This document shows positions 9,871 to 22,029 of a stretch of DNA of 64,000 nt, one piece after another (within the stretch, counting starts at the first letter, position 1; each line of letters opens with the position of its first letter). The position numbers and the translations under genes were made by a program. Source of the DNA: Achatina immaculata (taxonomy: Eukaryota > Mollusca > Gastropoda > Stylommatophora > Achatinidae); contig CM019717.1 in assembly GCA_009760885.1 (NCBI GenBank), forward strand, positions 50,615,366-50,679,365, in the 5' to 3' direction. The notes beneath the pieces were generated by a model. That model had not been told where the DNA came from, made no database searches, and saw only the letters and a list, made by a program, of their open reading frames with translations.

Positions 9871-10576
9871 AAGGCTGAATCATAGTATGGTTTTAACACC
9901 TAAGTCTTCTCTTTTTCCATCAGTCTGAAGATTTACCTCAGATACTCAGCACAGTGATCTCTCATTTCGTTCATTGTTGTAGAGGTGCTGCATAGAAAAG
10001 CAGTATGTCATCTAGAATTAGTACATTTTTTTTTTTTTGTGTAGCTTTTTAATTAGCATAAAATTTTATATGACTTTATGAAGCTCTCATTTAAATGAGG
10101 TGTTGGTATAAATTATTTTTATTTGCTTTTATCATCATGAGTCCTTGCTGAGTTTTGTTTTTTTTTTATAATCAGATAGAACTGTAAGTTAGTACAACAA
10201 CTTTAAAAATTAGGTAGGCCAAGTCAAAAAGTGTTCAAGAATCTCACTTGTTAAGAGTCACAAATTTACATGCAAAACAAGTGGTTTGAGCACTTCAGGA
10301 TTTCTGAATAATGTTTGAAATCAGTGAATGATTAAGGCACTATATCACAAGATGGACTTCTGGCAGTTTCACAGTCACAAAGTTTGAAATTATATTATGG
10401 TGTTATCAGCATTCTGCAGTGCCTTAACCATCATTATCCTTTAGTTCCTATCTGACTAAACACAGCAGCCTTCCTTTCACTGCTAAAAGCTCTGACAAAA
10501 GAGTGCCAGCCATGGTTAGTATCAGAATCAGTGATGTTGACAGAGATGAGCCAATAAAAATCACTCTTTTTCTAGC

Positions 10577-10770
10577 AGCATTTTCCTCAGCTTCCAGGAG
10601 CAAAAGTTAAAAAGCAGCTTTCAGTAGTTCAGCCACTCTGAGAAACACATCAGTCTCAACCCATCTGACCAAGTTGAAGTAAACATTCTGTTGCCATCAT
10701 AAAGAAGAGTCAGGAGAAAGAATATTACTGGTAGAGAAAACATGAATTGCTAGATTGTTTTATTATAAAA
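10577..10770. repeat. Dispersed repeat, copy 2 (partner at 7689-7878)
   Basis: It has the same sequence blocks in the same order and orientation as the partner, ending TTATTATAAAATCTG. It lies downstream of the UNG stop. A short 23-bp doublet (GTTGCAAAGGAAAG unit) follows at 10820-10864. Confidence 0.7.
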
Positions 10771-11050
10771 TCTGATATGGATTGTAAGCAAGATGCCCTG
10801 CTGCTATTTTTTAGAATAAGTTGCAAAGGAAAGTTAACAGGAGTTGCAAAGGAAAGTTAACAGGTATTAATGGGTTTTTTTTGTACATATTTTGAGTTTT
10901 ATAAACAGTTGACTCATGATTTCCATTGGCAGGTTAGTGATTTTGCTGATTTAAATGTTTTTTTTTTACAAATAAATATATGTTTTTATTATTTTATTGT
11001 TTTTTAAGCTAATTTTTTTTTCAAAACCATGTTTTTGGTATGTGACAGTT

Positions 11051-11176
11051 ATTAAGATCACCCTAAATATCACTGATAGACAGTTAGGATCACTCCAAAT
11101 ATCATTGATAGACAATTAAGATCACTCCAAATATCACACATAGACTTATTAAGATCACTCCAAATATCATTCACTC
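11051..11176. repeat. Minisatellite, about 32 bp x 4
   Basis: The unit begins TAAGATCACTCCAAATATCA and recurs four times with variation. No coding potential. Confidence 0.75.
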
Positions 11177-13117
11177 CAGGTTATTAGTGTTCCACATATA
11201 GGTGTACATATTCTTAGAAGCCGTGTCTTTGACTTACAGCATTACAGACCTCTGGGCAGCTTAGCTACAAGCTCTTAAATTTGAGTGTTTCTTTCTTCAA
11301 CATAAGTCAGTCAGTTTACTGTGTTGAGTCAATATCACATGAATCTAGTATTTATGATGATACTATGTTTTTGCTCCACACCACTGTTTACTATTAAAGT
11401 TGATCTGTTTATCACTGTTTTTATTTTAAACCTGAATTAGGTAATAAAACATGCAGATTTTATTATAGTATGATTCAGTTATAAAATATTGATTTTTAAA
11501 ATAATACAAATTATACTGATAAACCATGTGCAGTTTCCAAAATGTGTTGCTTATTTATTTGGTTTTTACTTAAAAGTATTTGCCTTTACAATATAAGTTT
11601 GCCCCAAAATTCTTAAGCCAGTATAAATTTTGATATATTCTGCCACAACAGAGAAGAATTTCGTAGTTACTTTACAGTAAGAAATACGTCCCTACCACAT
11701 GTATCTTAATCAAGTATTCACAATATATGAGCACACAAAAAAAAAAGGTAGGATTTTTCATATCTATCATCTCAAAATGGGGCCAAAATGCAGTACTTTT
11801 GGTGACTAATCTATAGCAAAGTACTTGTGTCAGGGTTGGTGAATCATAGCTGGTCAAGACCTTTTGTCTACCTTGAAGTGATTCTCCTGCAGACAGACAG
11901 TAGTCTGACCAAGTGAATATAGATTATAATGGGAAGGTAAACCAGGTCCTAGAAGTGCAAGGAGCTGAAGTCGGATGTGTTGGCTCAAAAGCTGCATAAC
12001 TGTGACACAACACAATGCCAGAAAAGTATAATGTATTTTAAAAAACAATAAAACAAAGAAAGCCTTTTTTATTCTGCATTTACAAATAAAACTCATAGAA
12101 AACAACTTTTCTATATCAGTGAAAATACCATTTTCATGAAAATTAAAATATTTTAAAACAGGATATTAAAGCATCTATTTCAGTTGGGGCATTGAGACAT
12201 TACATTGACAAAATGATCATGTGGCTACTCTAAATTTATTCTGCGGTTACACAAAATATTAGCTGGGTTAGCAGAACTATGCTACTAAAACAGAACTACT
12301 AAAAATGTATTACTTAAATGCTGCTGTTCATGAGCTGCCCTCTACAAAATAAACAGCTGCCTGTATATATATATAGAGAGAGAGCTATTGAAAAGTATAA
12401 TATGTGAGATGAATTTAAAAATATCATACACAACAATCTTTAAAAAAAAAGGTTAAAAATTTAAATGCACAAAAATTGAAAAGAAAACCAACAATTTCAA
12501 CAACAAGTTCCAATGATTTGCACTGCCTACAGAGTTGCAGGAAAGAAAAAACACTTCCACGCTGCACACTGTCTAGAAAGTCGCTTTCTGTAGTTGAAGT
12601 ATACTGACTAGAAAATACAGCCAATTTCTCTGAAATCTACAAACTGAATGTATTATTCAAAATTTATGATTCTTAGCTTTTAAATAGTGAAACAAATTCA
12701 CCTCTAAAATATGATTAAAAAAAAAAAACAAACAAAAAAAACTATGCGTTAAAATTCTCGCTCACGCGGCATGGGCACTCAGTTCGTACAAAATATTTTA
12801 TTTCTTAAAAACATAATGAGCAAACTAAATTATAATTTTATAACGTGACTTTTCTAAAATGCTGGCCAGGGAAAAAATGTGTAACTTAACACAGAACTTG
12901 ACATGCATGCAAAAAAGCTATGCTATTACAATGAAAATGTCTTGTCTGTAAAATATATAGTGAATTCAAATTTCTCAATATCACTTAATGAACTTTAAAC
13001 AATTTTCATAGCTGGTTAAAAAGATTCTACTTTCATCGCTTAGCCTCAGATGAAATACAACTAGTAACAACACTATCAGTAACATATTTTTATGCAATAT
13101 GTAAGTTTACCTCTAAT
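11177..13117. other. AT-rich intergenic sequence, no gene seen
   Basis: This is sequence between the converging UNG and zinc-finger genes. Short open frames on both strands lack any recognisable motif. Part of it may be 3' untranslated sequence of either gene, but I cannot place a poly-A site with confidence. Confidence 0.4.
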
Positions 13118-13262
13118 TTCTCTGAGACAATATGTATATACATGTATTTGGCTTCAAGCTAATTTCTCTAATATAAAGCATGTATATACATGTGCATTTG
13201 GCTTCAAGCATAATTACTTTCTATGAGATACAATATGGATATATGAGGATTTGGCTCCATGT
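13118..13262. repeat. Degenerate tandem repeat, about 60-65 bp x 2-3
   Basis: Blocks of ATGTATATACATG followed by ATTTGGCTTCAAG recur at about 60-bp spacing, with the last copy diverged. Confidence 0.55.
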
Positions 13263-13379
13263 AAAACTAATTTTACTGAAAATATAAAGGGAAGATTCAT
13301 TGTTAATGTGTCAACCGATTTTCCAGTGCTCTGCAGAATGAGACAAAATTTTGCTGGATTTGGCCTTACTTACAACTTA

Positions 13380-13575
13380 CATCCTTCCCTTGCAGCTAAA
13401 CGTCACATAGGGCCTGCATGGTAGTTCACTAAGATTTCCTATCTTCGGTGAGTTTTTCAATCTCAACAAAGGATGTTATGCCCACTGAACTGGCCTCTCT
13501 TAACAATGTCCTCTTTAGAGTTTCATGTGGTTGACCTCTTTTTCTTCGGCCTAGTTTCATTATTTTTGTTTTATC
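13380..13575 (-). mobile_element. LINE family B 3' fragment
   Basis: It matches the same 3' segment as 9505-9682 in minus orientation (CTTCCCTTGCAGCTAAACGT, GGCCTCTCTTAACAATGTCC, CTTCGGCCTAG blocks). Confidence 0.6.
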
Positions 13576-15263
13576 CTTGTTAATTTCAAGTCCTATTTTA
13601 CTAACCATTTGTTTTTACTTGCATTGATTTCACATTGTCACTGATAAGAGTTAAGTCATCTGCAAATCTTGGATTTCCCCTTATATGCCTGGTATTTTAA
13701 AAACTGCACCACTCACATATGAATCATTTTTAACAAAAATTTTCAACTACAACATCCCAAGTCTGACAAGAAACCCATGTAAGTCCATCAATGTCAAAGG
13801 ATTTCAAGTCCTAAATTTCCACTTTCTTCACCGCAGATTCACTCATTCATCAAGTGACAGCTTCAGTGTAAAGATTACAGAGTACAACTCCATGGTTTGA
13901 CAAACATTTCTTTAAATGCAACATTAGTAGATGTTATAGTTATTTATAAAATTTAATTAGCATACGTAAGCACCTTTCACATCTAAATAATAAACAAGTC
14001 TAAAGCACATACAAAAATATACTCCTGAGCTAATGTATTAGCATATGTTCCTTTGAAATTTGACATCACCAAAAATATGTACAATCATGTTTTCATGTAA
14101 CTTACTAAGTATACCTCTCCCCATTTGTCAGAAAGTACTAATGTGCTTTCAATCTATAATCAGTCATAATCTTCTTATGTCTAAATTCTACAGCTGTAAC
14201 ATGCATGTAAAGTGGATTAGGGCTATAGAATATGGTTTAGTTTTTTTGTTTTTTTGTTTAAATTGAATTTAAGGCTGTACTGCATTAAAGTTAAGATGCA
14301 TGCCAAAATCAAGTGCCATGTCAAGAAAGGTGAAAAACTAAAGCAGGTACAAAACCCAACAACACACAACAGTTGGCAGTCACCACACAGGCAAAAACCA
14401 CCCCATCTTAGACTGTCAGAAATTTGAAATACCAAAATATTTTGGTAAGAATGAGAGGACTAGGGAGAGGAGAGGTTGAGGGTTTTTGCATCCCAGTATC
14501 AGTGTATACTGTTTTAATCTTTATATCGGACAAATTGTAAGCATAATTTGTATACAATGTAATATACTTTTGCAATCATGACTTCTTAATATTAATTCAC
14601 ATAATTAACTTGAATGTGAAATAAAATTGCTGTTAACTAAATCTTTTTTTTTTCCTTGAATTTTTATGCCAGTATTTTATGCTGCTGTTATTTCACAGAT
14701 TTCTTACAATTGGTACAACTAATCTTTGTAACAACTGTGGACTCCCAATGTATTATATAATATCCAGTATGTCCCCATACCCCTTCACAGATTTGAAATC
14801 ACCACCATTATCACTAGTCCTATAAGATATCTATATATGGCTTCAAAAAAAAAGGTCAATAGCCTGGTTTTATTTTGCACCTAGGAACAGAACAGCTGAA
14901 AGAAAGTTCTGCTCTAATAAAAATTGTTCAGAGATGATGTCCCGTATTCCCATCATCTAGTTTCCATATCTCCAAAGGAAGCAAATACTCTGACCTAACA
15001 AGTAACAGACGTGATAAATAAGAAGACACTAGCACATATCAAGAACAACCTTTAACTAAATACCAATCACTGTACACTAACTGGAAGAGAACTATATATG
15101 CTAAATCACAACAAAAATTTGTTAGACTTGAAAACAATTAACACGTAGCAGCGGGTTTTTTAAAACTCTAAGTTGCCCTATTCTAGGGTTCATGAGTTCC
15201 CCCCCCCCCCCATGTTTTATTAAATGTATAAGCACAAATCATGGCAAGGAATCAAAGGCATTA
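13576..15263. other. Sequence downstream of the zinc-finger gene, no gene seen
   Basis: AT-rich with homopolymer runs (for example poly-C near 15201). It may include the 3' untranslated region of the minus-strand zinc-finger gene. No supported coding exon. Confidence 0.4.
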
Positions 15264-15271
15264 GTCTACAG

Positions 15272-15443
15272 TAACCTTTTCTCAAACTTTCTGCCCCCAC
15301 AGAATCCTTGGAATATTTTTTTTTTATCTTGCGGAACTCCTGTATTAAAACAGAAGTGACTAGAAGGATTTTTCAGTCATGGTCTCTGGTGTTAACTTCT
15401 GAAGAACCCTGGGGTTCTGTGGAACCTGGGTTGAGAAACCCTG
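15272..15443. mobile_element. hAT-like MITE, 172 bp
   Basis: The element is flanked by a perfect 8-bp duplication GTCTACAG (15264-15271 and 15444-15451). The ends are imperfect inverted repeats (a TTTTCTCAAAC-type left end; the complement of the right end reads CAGGGTTTCTCAAC). The 8-bp duplication and CAG..TCTCAA termini are typical of hAT non-autonomous elements. The interior is non-coding. Confidence 0.68.
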
Positions 15444-15757
15444 GTCTACAGTCTTGATATCTCTGGTTCAAATGAATGCCTTCCCATAAAGTTATGAGAT
15501 CATGTGAAGCACAGCTAATTATGAACTGGTTTCTCAAGTTCAGCTGAATCAGTTGTAGACTGTATTTTAGTCTTAATCAATTCAGCTGTAAAAGATAGAT
15601 ACCTGACATCCAATTTGAGGAGACTAGCTCTGAAAAAAATATATTTACCTGCAAAGTTTGATTATACAACGTCTATCAGTGTAATATGGGGAAATCAGAA
15701 TATTCATGTTAAATTCAGTCCCATGTTGAAAGTAGGTGAATAAAAGAAAAAGAAAAG

Positions 15758-17154
15758 TCATGTGTTAGATCTTGTCTGATGACCTCTCATTATGTGAGAG
15801 TAGAAACCATACTTGTCATAACACTGCTTGCCACAAACATTGCACACAAAAGGATCGGTGTGGCTATGACATCCAATGTGAATGGAGTACAAGACCTCAT
15901 CATCAAAGGTAACGCCACAGAAGTTGCATCGAGTCTCTACATGGGCTGACCCACCAGCACTGCTAACAGTTTCAGACTGCATATGTCTTTGTCTGTTAGA
16001 GAGAACAGAGATTGAAATGATTTCACACTGGACTCCACGGTCAGAATGTGTGCGGCTAGAACGACTGAGATAACTGCAGGATTCTCCGTGTGGTGGGAAC
16101 TCAATCTTGATAAAAGGTCTTGAACACTGTGTTCCAATGAGTGGTTCATCAACCTGTGTTGTGTTATCAGTTTGGTCTGTTTCTGTGCTGATCCTTGCAT
16201 CAGTCCTTGAGCCTACAATACCAGGTTGTGGAGAACTTGCATGATCATCACTGCTCACATCCATACCTGATTCGCTGTCTAATGTGTCTGAGTGCCTGCG
16301 TGGACTTTGAGCCGGTCTATCTCTCTGGGTGCTGGAAGATGCAACATACACATTTCTTGTCACGTTAGTGGCAGGTGTTGTTCTTGGCTCCATTTTCACC
16401 TTAACGAAACCAGGTTCTGATATGCTCTGACTATTACTCAGAGAATTATTGTTTGTGTTCCAGAATCGCCTATAGTTAAAAGTATCATCAACAATGGGAA
16501 CATTAGTACTGGACGGTAATGCTGTATGAGACTCTTGGGGAAAAGTCCTTGCTGCCTGCATAAATAAATTAGATGATGTTACAGTGTTGTTTGGGTCGCT
16601 ATGTGGAGGAGACATCAAGTCAGAGATCACAGACTGCATATAACCAGCACCTTGCTGCTCATTTGTGGGCGCATAATTTCCTAGCATGGCCCTGCCTCGA
16701 GGTGGATGCTGTAAACCTGCCTGCATGTTCACCTGGATGTGGCGGTCCTGTGGTGTGGGGATGTAAGCGGGAAGGCCCAGAGATGAAGCATTAGATATAG
16801 CTGTGCTGGCTGCTGTTCCAACAGGCACATTTACTGGCCTTCTTGTGACTGGGTTGAAGATGCTGCCTGTACCTATGTACATCTGACCTTGTACAAGAGG
16901 CCTATGATTTGACTCAGACAAAGTTGAAGGAAGAGTAAAATTCTGACTTGATGTGAAGGCATGAGGGTAAGACAGATGGTGATTGGTAATTGTGTGGTCT
17001 CTCATCTTGCGAATTTGTGAGGTTGAATAGTCACAGAGACTGCAGTGAATCAAATTTGGTTGACACTGGCGGCTATGAAGTCTTCTATGTCTTCTGTAGA
17101 ACCTCTGATTGTTTGTGACAAATCCACAAAGGCTGCACTTCATCATTTGCTCAG
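15758..17154 (-). CDS. Zinc-finger gene, last coding exon
   Basis: Acceptor gtgaacag precedes 17154; the first bases complete a codon split with the previous exon, giving AEQMMKCSLCG. It carries all four C2H2 fingers and ends at TGA (15758-15760). About 466 residues, one open frame. Confidence 0.9.
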
Positions 17155-20100
17155 CTGTTCACAAATATACAAGAAATGAGCTTTATACATGACATTCAAA
17201 CTTTAACAACCTTTTCCATATATTAAAATAAGACTGATTAAGGCTCTGATGATTACACACAGCAGGACAGAGGTTAGCATTTAAGAACTTATTCTTTATA
17301 GTAAAATAAGACTGATTAAGGCTCTGATGATTACACACAGCAGGACAGAGGTTAGCATTTAAGAACCTATTCTTTATAGTAAAATAAGACTGATTAAGGC
17401 TCTGATGATTACACACAGCAGGACAGAGGTTAGCATTTAAGAACCTATTCTTTATAGTAAAATAAGACTGATTAAGGCTCTGATGATTACACACAGCAGG
17501 ACAGAGGTTAGCATTTAAAAACTTATTCTTTATAGTAAAATAAGACTGATTAAGGCTCTGATGATTACACACAGCAGGACAGAGGTTAGCATTTAAGAAC
17601 TATTCTTTATAGTAAAATAAGACTGATTAAGGCTCTGATGATTACACACAGCAGGACAGAGGTTAGCATTTAAAAACTATTCTTTATAGTAAAATAAGAC
17701 TGATTAAGGCTCTGATGATTACACACAGCAGGCAGAGGTTAGCATTTAAAAACCTATTCTTTATAGTAAAATAAGACTGATTAAGGTTCTGATGATTACA
17801 CACAGCAGGACAGAGGTTAGCATTTAAGAACTTATTCTTTATAGTAAAATAAGACTGATTAAGGCTCTGATGATTACACACAGCAGGACAGAGGTTAGCA
17901 TTTAAGAACCTATTCTTTATAGTAAAATAAGACTGATTAAGGCTCTGATGATTACACACAGCAGGACAGAGGTTAGCATTTAAGAACCTATTCTTTATAG
18001 TAAAATAAGACTGATTAAGGCTCTGATGATTACAGAGCAGGACAGATTAGAATCTAAAAATTACACAAAATTATCATGAATAAGCAGATGCTCAAGCAGG
18101 ACTTGCATCATTCTGTTATGAGAATGAAGCTGTTTGTAGCTGATGCCACTGTAAAAAAAATCCTGCAACACAAAATGGAATTGCTCAGTCTACTAATCTG
18201 ATGGTATCAGGTTCAAGTGCCAGCAGTGGGTATTTTTCCTGATACCATCACACCAAAATAGGCCCCGGGTCCACCCAGAGAGAAATCTGGGAAGGTAAAT
18301 GCGGCCAGGCATGATATGATGTCATACTTTCATGCGCTGAAGGTCTTGGAAATATGGGCCTAGCACAGTATCCCAAATATGCCTTAATGGCATGGAAATG
18401 GGGATTTTACCTTTTTTTCCACATGAGCAGTGAACTGCAATGGCTTTCTTTAATTTCTAGAATGGATGCTGGAAGTAAATTTTTCAGCTTATTCCACTAC
18501 CACATAGGACAGATTAATTTCTGCTGCATAAAAACAACCTGTTTATAGCATGTACGGGATAGGGTCTGGTCTAGATCGCCCTATTTTGCTAATAATAATA
18601 TATTTCTAACACATTCATCTTGCCCCTTGAGTAGAAATTTTTTCTTTCTTTTTTCTCCCTTCTTCCCCCCCCCCCATTTACTTGCTTTTAATTTAGGCGA
18701 GCTGATGCTCTCACATGAACATATCTGTTTATATTCTTTCAGGATTTGGCAGCTGCGTGGACACTGTTTTCTAACATGGCTTTCATCTCAAATAATAACG
18801 GTGATTTTCTTTAACACATTAGATTAGACACACATTCTTACAAGTGAAGTAACAAGAGTGCAACAGCAGTGGGTCTTGAGACCACTACATTGCATAAGAC
18901 CAGGTTCTCATCAACTTAGCTTTTCAAACACTTTGTTCAGGCATTTATTTAAATAGGTATGGTTTGTTGCAACCTACGTTTTATGATCTGGTCTTGCTTG
19001 TTCAAACTAGGTCTGATATGCTCATGTACTTTATCAAGCATCTCCAATATTCTTTCCTGTTTACCGATGCTATCACTTATCTCTGGAATGCCTCACAGCA
19101 GATGTTCCATAGAATGGTTTAATAGTTTTTTTTCTCAACTAATGCCACCACACATCTTGTTTAGAATGAGTGATACTCCAGATATGCAAGATGCAACAAT
19201 TATTAATGTTAAATATGCACTCAAGAAGGAAACAGTAAAAACTATGGTTCTAAAATATTGCAAAATATATAAAATTGTGAATATGACAAACCTGGTGCAA
19301 AATCATGAAACTGAATGCTGAAAGTACACTTGGACGGATCTGGCTGGTCATCAACACTGACCACATCTACATTAGGCGACGATGTAGTGCCATTCACAGT
19401 CCTCTCTGGTGATACACCTGCATCTGAGGTCAGGGTGCTATTCTGCAAGCTCAGTCGCAAACTAGAGTGAGTCCTAAATCCTCGACCTGCTGGAAATGTG
19501 AATCCACTATTTCTTAATACTTCATCTTTCTTTCTCGGGCTTGGTGCCAATCTTCCGTCTCTTCGGGCATTTTCAGCTCTGTCAGACTGGCGTGATCGTG
19601 ACATGGCCAGAAGGTCGATTTTTTTAATCTGACGATTGTTTCTGAAAGGTGATTGAGGTTGCATATGAGGCTCTGGTGCTGGAGTACACGGAGGTGCCGA
19701 TGCAGTTGTACGTCCATCTTCATTTTCATCATTTGTCTCCCCTAAAATTACTTGCTGATTTGGCGACAGTGAAGGTGACTTTTGTTGTCTTGAAAAACTT
19801 GTACTTCCTGGCAGAGTCAACCTCTCACTACATTTTGAAAATGGTGTGGAAGTTACCAATGTCTGGTTCTGAGATGTTGAGCTAATTTCTCTTGCCGATG
19901 CTAGTGATGTCTGGGTTATGAAAGGTCGAAATGCAGACAATGAAGGTCCTGGGAGATTAAATTCATTACCTAAGGGGATCACGGAAGCTATTGTGCATGC
20001 TGGTACATTACTTTGCTCTGACTTTTTGGGTATTGTCATCCTGCTAGTAGATGCAACAAAGCTCCACCTGAGTCAACTGGATGTGGGGCAGGTGCTTCAG

Positions 20101-20230
20101 AATTTGAGAAGCTGTCTACATCCACTGTGGGAAGCTCTGATGAACATGGTTCTCCATCTGCAACATTCAGGCTTTCTACTGAGTCGGGCATTGGAGATAC
20201 ATCTTTAGGTGACTGTAATTCATCTGCCAT
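15758..20230 (-). CDS. C2H2 zinc-finger protein with Ikaros/hunchback-like C-terminal fingers
   Basis: Two coding exons join in phase: 20230-19292 and 17154-15758. The N-terminal exon is low-complexity, Ser/Pro-rich and probably disordered. The C-terminal exon starts with two fingers (CSLCGFVTNNQRFYRRHRRLH split as C-x2-C-x12-H-x3-H; then CSLCDYSTSQIRKMRDH..NH). A linker of about 350 residues follows, including a VKVKMEPR-like sumoylation-type motif. The protein ends with two more fingers (CNFCGVTFDDEVLYSIH.., CNVCGKQCYDKYGFYSH..). The terminal pair, with its HIGCH and DPFVCNVCG features, resembles the self-association fingers of Ikaros and hunchback proteins, so a nuclear DNA-binding regulator is likely. 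The first exon shows a one-base frame problem near 20036-20040. The family assignment between Ikaros, hunchback and TRPS-like proteins is open. Confidence 0.82.
17229..18050. repeat. 78-bp minisatellite, about 11 copies, in the zinc-finger gene intron
   Basis: The unit contains GACTGATTAAGGCTCTGATG, ACACACAGCAGGACAGAGG and TTCTTTATAGTAAAAT. Copies start near 17231 and repeat at 77-78 bp up to a degenerate last copy at about 18007-18050. Copies are almost identical, so the array is young. Because 78 is a multiple of three, the minus strand shows periodic open frames (26-residue units); single-base losses in some copies break them. I do not regard it as a gene. Confidence 0.93.
18155..18415 (+). 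repeat. tRNA-derived SINE, family S1
   Basis: It has a B-box-like CAGGTTCAAGTGCC, then GATACCATCACACC, GGTCCACCCAGAGAG, TACTTTCATGCGCTG and GGCATGGAAA blocks. These match the complement of 9055-9335 in order. It sits in the zinc-finger gene intron. Confidence 0.7.
18416..19291. other. Rest of zinc-finger gene intron, no feature seen
   Basis: AT-rich intronic sequence with a poly-C run near 18666. The open frames seen lack known motifs. The donor gtttgt of the upstream exon lies at 19291-19286 on the minus strand. Confidence 0.4.
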
Positions 20231-20241
20231 GTTGAAAGTCA
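19292..20241 (-). CDS. Zinc-finger gene, first coding exon
   Basis: The acceptor aattcatag precedes 20241. The first good start is ATG at 20230-20228 (MADELQSPKDVSPMPDS..). The exon ends ..FHDFAP plus one base at donor gtttgt. The frame from 20230 stops with TGA at 20038-20036, while the frame that joins the finger exon is open from 20039 onwards and starts with ATG (MTIPKKSEQ). Stop and start overlap as ATGA. A one-base error or mutation, or a start at 20039, would explain it. Confidence 0.75.
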
Positions 20242-20639
20242 CTATGAATTAGAAAAAAATAAAAACAGAAAGAAAAATCACACTGCTGAATACACCATAG
20301 ATTACACACACACAAAAATTAAAACAAATTTTACTCCATGAATTGAAAGTTCAACTAAAACACAGCTAGTTTTAAATCAAGTTTGTGCCACAAACTACCT
20401 GTCACTCTTGTAGACTATCTACATCTGCTGTAGCAGATTGGCAAACAGTCAGCATGTACCATTAACATTCTCAAGGAAGCCAGCAGGAAAGAAAATTTTG
20501 ATATCCACTGTAAGATGGTGCATCTGCTTAGGATGAAAGAGGCTGGACTAAAGTCTGTATATCAGATGTGAATGACAGTGCAATAGGCAAAAGAACTGTT
20601 ATTCAACATAAACAATGTGTCATACATCAACAGCTGTAT
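20242..20639. other. Intron upstream of the first coding exon, no feature seen
   Basis: No supported feature; AT-rich. Confidence 0.35.
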
Positions 20640-20955
20640 ACTGAGGGATCAGAACAATGTATGCTCTTGTCCAGAGTGCAGGGATAGTTAGACAATGTAA
20701 TTACACACATACATAAGTACAGACCTGATTTCATCTTCATACAAGAAACACACACTGAAGCAAATTACCAAGTGAAACAGACAGTAACAACACACAATAC
20801 AAATAAACCAAGTGAATGTAAGTTATGTAGGGAAAGCAAACAAGAAACTGAGGACCACATTTATTTTATATGCAAAACAATATCACAAGCACTGAAACTT
20901 CTCATAAGTAGAACAGAAAACAATATCACAAGCACTAAAACTTCTCACAAGTAGA
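20640..20955 (+). mobile_element. Relic of a LINE: endonuclease-like snippet fused to C-terminal cysteine motif
   Basis: The translated pieces include an RPDFIFIQETHTEAN-like stretch (start of an APE-type endonuclease, about 20722-20766). Directly after it comes CKLCRESKQETEDHIYFIC (about 20820-20876), the C-x2-C..H..C motif found near the C-terminus of I/Jockey-type LINE proteins. The middle of the element is missing, so this is an internally deleted or rearranged relic. Confidence 0.45.
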
Positions 20956-22029
20956 ACAGAAACGAAACAGAAAACAGACATATACAAAGCAATCATGCTA
21001 AACACAATCCCCGACAGCAGACATATGGGAGAAGTTAATAACTTTGTTGTCTGATTTTGGATGCCTCGTATGGGCCTGTAGAAACAAAGCAAAATATGAC
21101 AAAGGAATGTTTAATGATGCCATTTTCTGTACATTTTTGAACAAAAAATGAAGAAATTGTACCCCAGCACCCCTCTCTAGATAACTGAAAGTCCAGATTC
21201 ATCATAACATTACAGCACAACTACAACAAGACTATGACATGGCATGTGTTTTTATCACGCTACGTGTCTGTTTCGATAAAGATCCTGTGCCCATTCTACT
21301 CTACTCAGACGCACTGTATGTTTTTCTTTACCTGTCATTACAATATAAAAGAACATTACTTCCCTCGTATCTATTCAAGAACCCTCCCCCCCCCACCAAA
21401 TCCTCTTTATGTACCTCCTTTTTAGATTCCATCTTCCACCAGATGTCACCCGCCTCCCAAAAGGAACAGCAATAGCTGTTGGGCATACTGATCTTCCAAT
21501 ACCACTTAAACCTCTGACCAAATATTTGAAACGATGTAATCTGTTTTTTTTTTTCACAAACACTCCTATCAAAATTGTATCTCATTAGCATACACCTCAT
21601 TCTCATTACAAGTTCATATGTTCAGTTCAAACACCTTTTTACTGTGTAACCATGTATGTTTATGTAATTTACAATTAAAGTCATCTAAGTGACATTTTAA
21701 AAATGTGTCGGAAATAAAGATTTATTTTAAAAAAAAATTCAGGTGACAGAATTTGAGTTTCTTCTTCTTTTCTTTGTCCTCCTACTCTGATGGCTAATCC
21801 AACTTCAGATATAAACTTCACCGTTTTCTCAAAAGTGGTTCTTTCCATGAAGAGAAATCAATGTGGGCCACAAATGAAACCCAACTGTGCAGACAGCATA
21901 GAGTTGGAGTTTGAAACTCTGCTTACTTCTGATTCTAAAATCACTGTTATAAAAATAAATAAAATGAAGAAACACACATAATACAAACACATAAAAGGAA
22001 TCATTCCTGCCATTATACCATGAAATCAT
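20956..22029. other. Non-coding stretch, no gene seen
   Basis: The direct doublet ACAATATCACAAGCAC (20877 and 20922 area) and a poly-T run near 21542 are visible. No motif-bearing frame. Confidence 0.35.

Noticed and set aside
14223..14435. 70-codon minus-strand frame downstream of the zinc-finger gene
   Set aside because: No motif and no splice link to the gene; probably untranslated sequence.
15882..16794. Short frames inside the zinc-finger exon on both strands
   Set aside because: They overlap the 462-codon zinc-finger frame, which carries clear C2H2 motifs.
17183..17959. Open frames with 26-residue repeats on the minus strand
   Set aside because: They are a by-product of the 78-bp minisatellite. 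Single-base losses between copies break the frame, and the array lies in an intron.
17229..18050. CRISPR-like appearance of regular repeats
   Set aside because: The repeats are contiguous with no unique spacers, and the sequence is from an animal genome.
20025..20052. A tiny intron to repair the zinc-finger frame
   Set aside because: The only nearby GT..AG pairs give introns of 24-27 bases, too short and of the wrong length modulo three.
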